64,000 bases of DNA from Paludibacteraceae bacterium (GTDB taxonomy: Bacteria; Bacteroidota; Bacteroidia; Bacteroidales; Paludibacteraceae), in NCBI GenBank assembly GCA_016297215.1, contig JAEDGZ010000001.1, forward strand, positions 70,179 through 134,178, written 5' to 3'. Made by a program: the position numbers and the translations under genes. This document shows positions 32,323 to 39,222 of this stretch, piece after piece. A model generated the notes under the pieces. That model did not search any database, was not told where the DNA came from, and saw only the letters and a list, made by a program, of their open reading frames with translations. Position 1 is the first letter of the stretch. Each line of letters opens with the position of its first letter.

Positions 32323-32835
32323 TCATTCCATTCTGCCATATTTCATTTCCTCACCTTGACGGTCGTATTGCTTGCGTTTGCCGGTAGGAGGTTCGGTAAG
32401 GCGAATACGTACAACCGCCGTTCTATCAAGACTGCGGGCGATGGCGCTCTCAAAGGCATCCATGTGCTGTGGCAAAAAGCGCTCACAGATAGCACGAAGT
32501 CCGATAATTTTCTCCTCGTCCGCTTCCACGCGTTCTGCCACGCCAGAAACAATCACAGAGTTAAACTCAAGCGTGAAGCTGCCATCCTTGGGACCGACTG
32601 TCGGCTTACAGCGGCTCACAGCCGAGAGGCAAACACGAGGGTTTCTTGCTAAGATGTTCAGTTTCTTTCCTTCCAGTGCACAGTGGAAATAAAAAACATC
32701 CTCTACGGCAGCCAAAGATAAAGGCACAGCGTAAGGTGTACCGTCGGAGTCAGACATGCTGACCGTGATGTAGGGTGCTTTCTTTAGAACCTCCCATGCC
32801 CATTCTGCGGGCATTTCTCTGCTTGCTTTACGCAT
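32323..32835 (-). CDS. Pyridoxamine-5'-phosphate-oxidase-like FMN-binding protein
   Basis: The 170-residue protein has the split-barrel pattern of the Nim/PNPOx-like group: PYITVSMSDSDGTPYAVPLSLA (about 25-46), YFHCALEGKKLNILARNPRVCLSAV (about 51-75), and VIVSGVAERVEADEEK. It should bind FMN or haem and act as a small reductase; nitroimidazole reductases belong to this group. It overlaps the next upstream gene by 8 bases (32828-32835), in an operon of three. Confidence 0.83.
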   Translation of the reverse strand: MRKASREMPAEWAWEVLKKAPYITVSMSDSDGTPYAVPLSLAAVEDVFYFHCALEGKKLNILARNPRVCLSAVSRCKPTVGPKDGSFTLEFNSVIVSGVAERVEADEEKIIGLRAICERFLPQHMDAFESAIARSLDRTAVVRIRLTEPPTGKRKQYDRQGEEMKYGRME

Positions 32836-33145
32836 TTCTCTTACTTTGGATTTTTCGTATCACATGTGTAATCGCCATGAAAGGATGATACCATATCATT
32901 CTTGGCCCACTAAACCGCATCACTTGACGAATCTGCTCGCGCATCTCGGGTTTGTAGCAATGAACAAGACACGCATCACAAGTCGGCTTTGCCTCGGCAT
33001 ATCGACAACAATCCAAGCGGTGCGTCGCGTAATGGAGCAAGGTTTGACACTTCGGACAAAGTCCGTCCGTCCTCCCGTGTTGCTTGCGACAATACAAGCG
33101 TATCATCGTTTCTACTGTATGTTTCTCTGCTGCAATGCGTTTCAT
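32828..33145 (-). CDS. Nitrous oxide-stimulated promoter family protein
   Basis: The 105-residue protein has KHTVETMIRLYCRKQHGR, CPKCQTLLHYATHRLDCCRY (CxxC and a CC pair) and PTCDACLVHCYKPEMREQIRQVMRFSGPRMIWYHP, which is the pattern of the family annotated as nitrous oxide-stimulated promoter. The eight or so cysteines suggest bound zinc or an iron-sulfur cluster. Biochemical role unknown. It overlaps its upstream neighbour by 4 bases and its downstream neighbour by 8. Confidence 0.85.
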   Translation of the reverse strand: MKRIAAEKHTVETMIRLYCRKQHGRTDGLCPKCQTLLHYATHRLDCCRYAEAKPTCDACLVHCYKPEMREQIRQVMRFSGPRMIWYHPFMAITHVIRKIQSKRNA

Positions 33146-33342
33146 CGCCTAAGTTCCAAGGTAATCTCCATATACGACCGCTTGCCGGCAATGTACTCTG
33201 CGTAGGCATCCTCTGCGTTCTGTCCGTGAAGCATGTGGCATTTGCCGCATAGTTCACAATTGTGTATGCACTCCCATTGTTGCTGCACAAAAGCAAGGCG
33301 CTCATTACGCGTCGAAGCCGCTATGGATGGAGGTGTTTCCAT
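33142..33342 (-). CDS. Small cysteine-motif protein
   Basis: The 66-residue protein has a CxxxCxxCxxC cluster, CIHNCELCGKC at about residues 25-35, suited to a zinc or iron-sulfur site, followed by a helical tail with YIAGKRSYMEITLELRR. I do not recognise the family. The 4-base overlap with the next gene, itself rich in cysteine, and the FMN-type protein after that suggest a small redox or metal-stress operon. Confidence 0.6.
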   Translation of the reverse strand: METPPSIAASTRNERLAFVQQQWECIHNCELCGKCHMLHGQNAEDAYAEYIAGKRSYMEITLELRR

Positions 33343-33488
33343 CTATGTCCTCCCAATTATCAATAGGTAAACAAACATTTAATGTATGATTGTTGAGATT
33401 TTTCCTTTCTCGACCCCCGTCCCCTGAGACACGCAAGTGGGGGCTTATCTCGAATGCTGGTCGGTTCGTGATGCGTGGGGTTGCGTTC

Positions 33489-34799
33489 TTACTCTTCCAC
33501 AACCTCGCCGCGAAGCGTGGCAGCAGTGGCTTCCAAGATATGCACTTGCACCAGTTCTCCGATGTGTCTGCCTGCCCGCGGAAAGACCACCGTCTTGTAT
33601 TGCGACGTGCGTCCGAACATATCCTCGTGGCTCCGCTTGGAAAAACCTTCCACCAACACCTCCACTGTCTTGCCAATCTCCCTTCGGTTGCTCGCCAGCG
33701 ACAACTCGTTTTGCAGGGCGATAATCTCATTCAGTCGGCGCACTTTCTCCTCCTCCGAGATGTTATCCGGCAGGTGTTTCTGCGCGTAGGTCCCCGGGCG
33801 CTCGCTGTATTTGAACATGAACGCCGTGTCGAAGCCCACCTCCCGCATCAGGCTCAGCGTCTCGGCATGGTCTTCCAGCGTCTCGTCGTGGAAACCGCAG
33901 AACACATCCGTGCCTATCGTCGCATCGGGCAAGATACGGCGGATGGCGGCAATACGGTCGAGATACCACTCGCGGGTGTATTTGCGGTTCATCAGTTTCA
34001 GTATCTTGTTCGACCCGCTCTGCACCGGAAGGTGAATAAACCGGCAGAGGTTCTTATGGCGCGCGATAGTCTCCAAGGTCTTGTCCGACATATCTTTCGG
34101 ATGCGAGGTCGTGAAGCGGATACGCATCTCGGGCACCGCCTCTGCCACTATCTCCAGCAAGTCCGCAAAATCCAACTCACCCGCTTTCCACGAGTTCACG
34201 TTCTGCCCCAGCAGCGTAACCTCTTTGTAGCCCTTTGCCCACAGGTCGCGCACCTCGTTCAATATGCTCTCCACATCGCGGCTGCGCTCCCGCCCGCGGG
34301 TGTAGGGCACCACGCAGTAAGAGCAGAAGTTGTTGCAACCCCGCATGATACTCACGAAACCGCTGATTGTCTTGCCGATACGCGCAGGCAGCACCTCGCG
34401 GTAGGTCTCCGTCTTGCTCAGTTCGATGTTGATGGCTTTCTGTCCTAACTCGCACTGTGCCAGCAGGTTAGGGATATCCATATACGCATCCGGTCCTGCC
34501 ACGAAATCCACTTTGTAGTCCCGTATCAACTCCTCGCCCATGCGCTCTGCCATGCAGCCGATGACGCCCATCGTCGGGCGGTGCTCCTTGCGGGTCAGCG
34601 CCCTGAGTTCACGCAACCTGCTCACCACTTTCTGCTCGGCGTTGTCGCGGATAGAGCAGGTGTTAAGCAGGATGATATCCGCCTCATGCCAATCCTCGGT
34701 CATCGCGCAGTCGGCAGTCTGCATGATAGCGGCTACTACCTCACTGTCTGCCACGTTCATCTGGCAACCATAGGTCTCTATATAGAATTTTTTGCTCAT
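33489..34799 (-). CDS. miaB: tRNA-2-methylthio-N6-dimethylallyladenosine synthase MiaB
   Basis: MiaB is a radical-SAM enzyme that adds the methylthio group to i6A37 of tRNAs. The 436-residue protein has the UPF0004 domain with YIETYGCQMNVADSEV (first cluster cysteines at C11, then C47 and C82-like NTCSIRDNAEQK and GVIGCMAER), the radical-SAM motif MRGCNNFCSYCVVPYTRGRERS (CxxxCxxC, about 147-153) and the C-terminal TRAM domain. It lies back-to-back with the tRNA-Pro gene. Confidence 0.96.
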   Translation of the reverse strand: MSKKFYIETYGCQMNVADSEVVAAIMQTADCAMTEDWHEADIILLNTCSIRDNAEQKVVSRLRELRALTRKEHRPTMGVIGCMAERMGEELIRDYKVDFVAGPDAYMDIPNLLAQCELGQKAINIELSKTETYREVLPARIGKTISGFVSIMRGCNNFCSYCVVPYTRGRERSRDVESILNEVRDLWAKGYKEVTLLGQNVNSWKAGELDFADLLEIVAEAVPEMRIRFTTSHPKDMSDKTLETIARHKNLCRFIHLPVQSGSNKILKLMNRKYTREWYLDRIAAIRRILPDATIGTDVFCGFHDETLEDHAETLSLMREVGFDTAFMFKYSERPGTYAQKHLPDNISEEEKVRRLNEIIALQNELSLASNRREIGKTVEVLVEGFSKRSHEDMFGRTSQYKTVVFPRAGRHIGELVQVHILEATAATLRGEVVEE

Positions 34800-34834
34800 A
34801 AAACACGTTTTTTACAAGAATTTTTCAAATTTAT

Positions 34835-34865
34835 TTGGTCATATCAAAAAAAAGTCGTACCTTTG
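34835..34865 (+). promoter_or_regulatory. Promoter of tRNA-Pro
   Basis: TTG at 34835-34837 (in ATTTATTTGG) and TACCTTTG at 34858-34865 are 20 bases apart, about 30 bases before the tRNA. Confidence 0.88.
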
Positions 34866-34897
34866 CAGCCGCTTTTGAGGAAATGTCTTCAGGGCAT

Positions 34898-34971
34898 CGG
34901 GATGTGGCGCAGTCCGGTAGCGCAACGGTCTGGGGGACCGGAGGTCGCAAGTTCGAATCTTGTCATCCCGA
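34898..34971 (+). tRNA. tRNA-Pro (anticodon GGG)
   Basis: The acceptor arms CGGGATG (34898-34904) and CATCCCG (34964-34970) pair fully with discriminator A at 34971. The D arm has GCGC pairs, the T loop is TTCGAAT, and the anticodon loop CTGGGGG places GGG at 34932-34934. The anticodon stem has one A-G mismatch at its outer pair. No CCA is encoded; the next bases are CGA. Confidence 0.96.
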
Positions 34972-34973
34972 CG

Positions 34974-34999
34974 AAGAGTCCGTTAGGACTCTTTTTTTT
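34974..34999 (+). terminator. Terminator of tRNA-Pro
   Basis: AAGAGTCC, a GTTA loop, GGACTCTT and a run of T. Confidence 0.93.
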
Positions 35000-35130
35000 G
35001 TATCTATACTTTCCTTATCATCAACCGCCTCCGCCGACCTAATATCCCCAAAAGCGGCTGCAAAGATACGCTTTTTTCCCGACATACACAATAGCAACTA
35101 CCTATTTTGGCCGTTTTTCTAACGACTCTC

Positions 35131-35282
35131 CATGCCGTCAATCTCGAAAACGACTCGAAAACGACTCGAAAACGAGACGAAAAAAAAGCCGCCCAAGAGC
35201 AGAGAAGAAGCAGAGAAGAACTATAGAAGAACCAGAGACCAAGTGCCTCAAGGAGGTGCGGTCTCCAGGCCGCACCAAAGAG
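35131..35282. repeat. Composite repeat: 11-mer array, AGAAG-rich stretch, hairpin palindrome
   Basis: GCCGTCAATCTCG leads into three ACTCGAAAACG 11-mers (about 35145-35178), then purine-rich AGCAGAGAAGAAGCAGAGAA (35198-35245), then GGTGCGGTCTCCAGGCCGCA and CC (35252-35275), a palindrome with 7-base arms. The same three parts in the same order, inverted, are at 55517-55700. No gene is visible from 34.98 to 35.64 kb; the other contents are the hairpin at 35447 and the 100-base repeat. Confidence 0.82.
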
Positions 35283-35445
35283 CAAACAAAGAGCAAACAA
35301 AGAAAGGTGGCAATGCCCCGCCCGATGTTCGCAAGCCTCCCCGCCTGCTGGGATAACACGTTTCCAGTTTCGTGTTTGCCCCCGATAGGTCGCCTGCGCA
35401 CCCCGACAGTTTCAATCCGAAACCAATCTACCTATATATAAAAGA

Positions 35446-35479
35446 GCACCCTCGCAGACCAATAATCTGCGAGGGTGTG
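35446..35479. terminator. Strong hairpin downstream of panC
   Basis: GCACCCTCGCAGA (35446-35458) and TCTGCGAGGGTGT (35466-35478) pair over a 7-base loop. On the minus strand it is followed by TTTTATATATAGG; it probably ends the panC transcript. Confidence 0.72.
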
Positions 35480-35488
35480 TATCTTTTT

Positions 35489-35593
35489 GGTAATGAATTA
35501 ATGAATAATTACACGACAATTATATGTTAAAGAAATAAATATTTGAATAATTTTTGGAAATTTTTGTTGAAATAAAAGAATTGTCGTTGTTTC
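35489..35593 (+). repeat. 100-base dispersed repeat, copy 1
   Basis: Starts GGTAATGAATTAATGAATAA, contains TTATATGTTAAAGAAA and TTGAATAATTTTTG, and ends ATAAAAGAATTGTCGTTGTT. Full copies are at 43429-43517 (inverted) and 43867-43962, a 46-base copy at 43741-43786, and an interrupted one at 13386. Confidence 0.85.
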
Positions 35594-35642
35594 GATGTAT
35601 ATGTTTCTTATTTCGAGTTCACGTTATTTTAGACACAACCAA

Positions 35643-36497
35643 TCAGTACTTGATATTATCTATCAGTCGCACAGGTCCGCAATAGACCGTTACGCAGCCG
35701 ATGGCGTGGGAGAAATCCGCGGCAGGCAGTAGGGTCGATTGGTCCACTATCTCGTAGTACTCCACTTCCAGCCCCTCCACAGCGTTGATGGCGTCCACCA
35801 CGCGCTGTTGCACCTCGGCAACGCTCTGCGTCTTCGCCCACTCGCGGCTCTCGAAGAGGATACGCGAGATGTTCACCGCCGTCTGCTTCTCACTCTCGGA
35901 GAGACGCTCGTTGCGGCTGCTGAGCGCCAGCCCGGACTCCTCGCGCACAATAGGGCAGCCAACGATTTGCAGGTCGCCGAACGTGCCTGCAAACGCGGAG
36001 CCGCTCACCATGTAGCGGATGATAGCCAACTGCTGGTAGTCTTTCTCGCCGAAGTAAGCGCGGTCGGGGCGCACGAGGTAGAACAGGCGGCTCACCACCT
36101 GCACCACGCCGTTGAAGTGCCCGGGGCGCATCTTACCCTCCATCACTTGGTCAAGCCCGTTGAAGCCAAACTCAAACGTGCTGTTCATCTCCTCCGCTGT
36201 GTACATCTCCTCGGGCGTGGGCGCAAAGAGGAAATGCGCACCGAGGTTAGAGAGCAAGTCCGCATCGCGCCAGATATTGCGCGGGTACTTGGCGAGGTCT
36301 TCCTTGTTGTTGAACTGGGTGGGGTTGACGAAGACAGAGACAAAAGTTACATCGTTCTCGCTCACGCAGCGTCTTACGAGCGAGGCGTGCCCTGCGTGAA
36401 GCGCACCCATAGTGGGCACCAGTCCGATGGTCTTGTTCTGCTGTTTGCAAGCCTCTACATGCTGGAGGAGTTCTTGCTTGGTGGTGATGATTTGCAT
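35643..36497 (-). CDS. panC: Pantothenate synthetase
   Basis: PanC joins pantoate and beta-alanine with ATP to form pantothenate. The 284-residue protein has the nucleotide-binding VPTMGALHAGHASLVR (about 27-42, HxGH), NPTQFN (about 61), GEKDYQQ (about 149) and the second motif EESGLALSSRNERL (about 180). It is read away from the GT5-like gene, with a repeat-filled 240-base spacer between their starts; panC beside this GT5-like gene and DUF4270 is an arrangement I recall from other Bacteroidales. Confidence 0.96.
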   Translation of the reverse strand: MQIITTKQELLQHVEACKQQNKTIGLVPTMGALHAGHASLVRRCVSENDVTFVSVFVNPTQFNNKEDLAKYPRNIWRDADLLSNLGAHFLFAPTPEEMYTAEEMNSTFEFGFNGLDQVMEGKMRPGHFNGVVQVVSRLFYLVRPDRAYFGEKDYQQLAIIRYMVSGSAFAGTFGDLQIVGCPIVREESGLALSSRNERLSESEKQTAVNISRILFESREWAKTQSVAEVQQRVVDAINAVEGLEVEYYEIVDQSTLLPAADFSHAIGCVTVYCGPVRLIDNIKY

Positions 36498-36507
36498 ATT
36501 GCGTGGA

Positions 36508-36626
36508 TTGAAGTTTCTGGTTTCAAGTTTCAGGTTTCAAGCAAGTTTGTCAAGGGTAACTACACTTGAAACCTGAAACCTGAAACTTTTTACTAAGCAG
36601 GCGGGGACTCCTGCGTCCCGAGTGTA
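36508..36626. repeat. GTTTCAG heptamer arrays and hairpin palindrome
   Basis: GTTTCTG, GTTTCAA, GTTTCAG heptamers (36513-36540) face TGAAACC heptamers (36566-36587), then GCAGGCGGGGACTCCTGCGT (36599-36618) closes with a member of the hairpin family. Same plan as 272-360. Confidence 0.85.
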
Positions 36627-36687
36627 CCCAAAAAGTCCGCAAAGGTACTAAAAAAAACGGACAAAACAAATTTTTTGAAAGAAAAAG

Positions 36688-36718
36688 TTGCAAATGTCAA
36701 TAAATTTTAGTACCTTTG
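36688..36718 (+). promoter_or_regulatory. Promoter of the GT5-like gene
   Basis: TTG at 36688-36690 and TACCTTTG at 36711-36718, 20 bases apart, 19 bases before the start codon. Confidence 0.88.
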
Positions 36719-36737
36719 CAGGAAATTTCAAAATTCT

Positions 36738-37562
36738 ATGCCTATGAAAGAGCCGAAACGAGTCCTGTTTATCTCGCAAGAGATATACCCCTATTTAGCG
36801 GAAGAGACGCCCATTCGTATGCTCAATAGGCAGTTGCCCGAGTTGTTCCAGTCGAAAGGGTACGAGACCCGCACGTTCATGCCGAAGTTCGGCGACATCA
36901 ACGAGCGCCGCAACCAGTTGCACGAGGTGATACGCCTCTCGGGCATGAATATCATCATCAGCGAGACCGACCACCCCCTGCTCATCAAGGTGGCGAGCAT
37001 ACAATCCGCGCGTATCCAGATTTACTTCATCGACAACGACGACTTGTTCCACAAGCGCAAAGGAATTGCCGATGCCGAGGGCAAGGAGTATGCCGACAAC
37101 GATGAGCGCTGTATCTTTTTCGCCCGCGGAGTCATCGAGACCGTGAAGAAACTGCGCTGGACGCCCAACGTAGTGGTCTGCTCGGGCTGGATGTCAGCGC
37201 TGGCGCCGCTCTATCTCAAGAAAGCGTATGCCGATGAACCCTTCTTCGCAAACTCCAAAATCGTGCTATCTATCAACGACAACGAGTACCAAACGCCGTT
37301 TGGCACGAAGTTTGCACAGAAATTGCAGATTGACGGAATTTCCAACAACGACGTGCGCAGCATAGCGGGCTTCCCCGTGGGCTACGAGGAGTTGATGCGA
37401 CTCGCGATAGACTATTCCGATGCCATCACGTTCGCCAGTCCGAAGATTAACCAGCGCGTGATGAACTACGCGGAGACGAGCCGCAAACCCATATTGCCCT
37501 ACGAAGAAGGCGCAGACAACAAGCGTTTCCTCGACTTCTGCAACGGACTGATAGGAGAGTAA
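36738..37562 (+). CDS. Glycogen/starch synthase catalytic-domain-like protein (GT5 N-terminal half only)
   Basis: The 274-residue protein matches the N-terminal half of GT5 synthases: KRVLFISQEIYPYLAEETP (about 6-24), RTFMPKFGDINERRNQLHEV, VVVCSGWMSALAPLYLK (about 145-161) and DYSDAITFASPKINQRV. The second half of the usual GT-B fold is missing, as is the KxGGL glucose-binding motif (AEETPIRML stands in its place). Such short versions are common in Bacteroidota and may not be real glycogen synthases. A DUF4270 lipoprotein gene follows on the same strand. Confidence 0.82.
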   Translation: MPMKEPKRVLFISQEIYPYLAEETPIRMLNRQLPELFQSKGYETRTFMPKFGDINERRNQLHEVIRLSGMNIIISETDHPLLIKVASIQSARIQIYFIDNDDLFHKRKGIADAEGKEYADNDERCIFFARGVIETVKKLRWTPNVVVCSGWMSALAPLYLKKAYADEPFFANSKIVLSINDNEYQTPFGTKFAQKLQIDGISNNDVRSIAGFPVGYEELMRLAIDYSDAITFASPKINQRVMNYAETSRKPILPYEEGADNKRFLDFCNGLIGE

Positions 37563-37607
37563 CAAAGACCGCTGTCCGGCGTGCTTCCTGACAGGTCGGG
37601 GCAGAAA

Positions 37608-37636
37608 GGAGGTTCGGTCTCCTGGCCGCACCAAAG
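37608..37636. repeat. Hairpin palindrome (GGTGCGG-CCGCACC family)
   Basis: GAGGTTCGGTCTCCTGGCCG continues to CACCAAAG; arms pair imperfectly. Related copies are at 35252 and 55527. Confidence 0.75.
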
Positions 37637-37667
37637 ATAAAAGACTGATAGGTGAAGAAAAAGAACT

Positions 37668-39152
37668 ATGAGTAAAGGTAGATTACTTCTGACTATACAC
37701 AAACTCTTTTCTATACTCCCTCCCCTTGTGGGGAGGGGCGGGGTGGGTCTTCTTTGCTCCTTGTTCTTGGCTCTAACCGGCTGCAAAGACGATGTGGTTA
37801 CGGCGGGCAGTTCGCTGCTGAGCGATAACGACAAGATCGTCGTTTGCTCCGACACCTTCTCCCTCTCTTCCAATTTAGCCCCCTGCGGTAGTATCATCAC
37901 TGCCCCCGACTCCTTCCTGCTGGGCGAGATAGCCACCGACTATGGCACCGTGCGCGCAGAGGTGCTGACGCAGTTGGCGTGCCCTGTGGGCTTCCAATAT
38001 CCCGAGACATCGGAAATCGATTCCGTCTGCCTCTTCATCTACTACCGCGACTGGGTGGGTAGCAGCACCACCCCGATGGCTATCAACGTGTATGAGATAG
38101 ACCGCAGCGTGATGGAGTACAACCTGACCTACACTTCCGACCTCAATATCGCCGACTATTGCAGCATGGAGGACAGCACGCTGCTCGTAAACCGCCAGCC
38201 GCTTATCGTGGCGGGAAACAAGGCAGACAGCGTCTATAATAGTAGCACGGGCACCTACCAGCCGATGGTGCGTTGCCGCATGAGCGATGACTTCGCAAGA
38301 CGCTTCTTTACTATGCGGACCTATGCCTCGCAGGACCGTTTCAACGAGTTCTTCAAGGGACTCTATATCACGCCCACCTTCGGCAGCGCCACCATGCTGC
38401 ATATCACGGACGTGAGCATGGCGGTCTATTACCATTTCTCCTACAACCGCGGCGGACAAGACACCACGGTTACGGATATGAAGGGCTTCTACGCCAACGC
38501 GGAGGTGCGTGGCTTGAACCGCATAGAGTACCGCGACAAAGAGACACTGGTGGAGAACCTGCTGGCAGACAGCGCGCACTATAGTTACGTGATTGGCCCC
38601 GCGGGCGTCTATACGCGCATGCAGTTCCCCATGTTGCAGATAGAGGAGACCATCATGCAGAGCCTGATTTACAAAGACACGGTGAAACGCCCGTATGTGA
38701 ACTTGGCGCAGTTGCAGGTGGATGTGCTGAATGTCTATGAGGGCACGGGCGCGGACCAAGACCGCAACGATTGGCTTCAGCCTGCCGACTATATGCTGCT
38801 CATCAAGGAAGAGAGCCTCGACCGTTTCTTCCGCAAGAAAGAACTGCCTTCCGACACCGTGGCTATCCTCTCCTCGCTCAGCACGGGCGTGGACTCACTC
38901 GGCAACACCATCTACTACTATTCCTACGACCTCAACACCCTGCTTACCAATCAAATCCGGCAGGAGACAAATCCCGACACGCTGAACATGCTGCTGGTGC
39001 CCGTAACGGTGGAGACCACCACCAACTCGGCTTACGGCACCACCTCCATCACCTCCGTGCGCCAGAGCCAAGTGATGTCCGCCACGAAGATTCGCAGCGC
39101 GCAGAACGCAGATAGTCCCCTCTCGCTCAAAGTGGTGTACTCCGGCTTCTAA
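37668..39152 (+). CDS. DUF4270 lipoprotein
   Basis: The 494-residue product has a lipoprotein signal ending LALTGC (cysteine at about residue 38) and the DUF4270 pattern in its body (SLLSDNDKIVVCSDTFSL, ALDAE-like VRAEVLTQLACPVG, IDSVCLFIYYRDW). The family is surface-exposed or outer-membrane-linked in Bacteroidota; role unknown. Residues about 16-28 (ILPPLVGRGGVGLL) inside the signal region are coded by a repeat at 37715-37750 of the TCCCCTTGTGGGGAGGGG class, so a dispersed repeat has become part of the export signal. A start nearer to SLFLALTGC is not available in frame with a good Met, so ATG 37668 stands. Confidence 0.82.
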   Translation: MSKGRLLLTIHKLFSILPPLVGRGGVGLLCSLFLALTGCKDDVVTAGSSLLSDNDKIVVCSDTFSLSSNLAPCGSIITAPDSFLLGEIATDYGTVRAEVLTQLACPVGFQYPETSEIDSVCLFIYYRDWVGSSTTPMAINVYEIDRSVMEYNLTYTSDLNIADYCSMEDSTLLVNRQPLIVAGNKADSVYNSSTGTYQPMVRCRMSDDFARRFFTMRTYASQDRFNEFFKGLYITPTFGSATMLHITDVSMAVYYHFSYNRGGQDTTVTDMKGFYANAEVRGLNRIEYRDKETLVENLLADSAHYSYVIGPAGVYTRMQFPMLQIEETIMQSLIYKDTVKRPYVNLAQLQVDVLNVYEGTGADQDRNDWLQPADYMLLIKEESLDRFFRKKELPSDTVAILSSLSTGVDSLGNTIYYYSYDLNTLLTNQIRQETNPDTLNMLLVPVTVETTTNSAYGTTSITSVRQSQVMSATKIRSAQNADSPLSLKVVYSGF

Positions 39153-39186
39153 TACTTCTAATAACAGAAGGCAGGTATCAATATAC

Positions 39187-39222
39187 AACAAAAAAGCACG
39201 CAAATCTGCGTGCTTTTTTGTT
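39187..39222. terminator. Bidirectional terminator between DUF4270 and mutL
   Basis: AACAAAAAAGCACGCA and TGCGTGCTTTTTTGTT pair fully over a 4-base loop; the right end overlaps the mutL stop codon. Confidence 0.93.

Noticed and set aside
34980..35640. Protein-coding gene in the 650-base spacer before panC
   Set aside because: Open frames here are made of repeats (11-mers, AGAAG stretch, palindrome) and lack any family signal.
36738..37562. Frameshifted full-length glycogen synthase
   Set aside because: The downstream sequence has no GT5 C-terminal half in any frame; the short form appears genuine.
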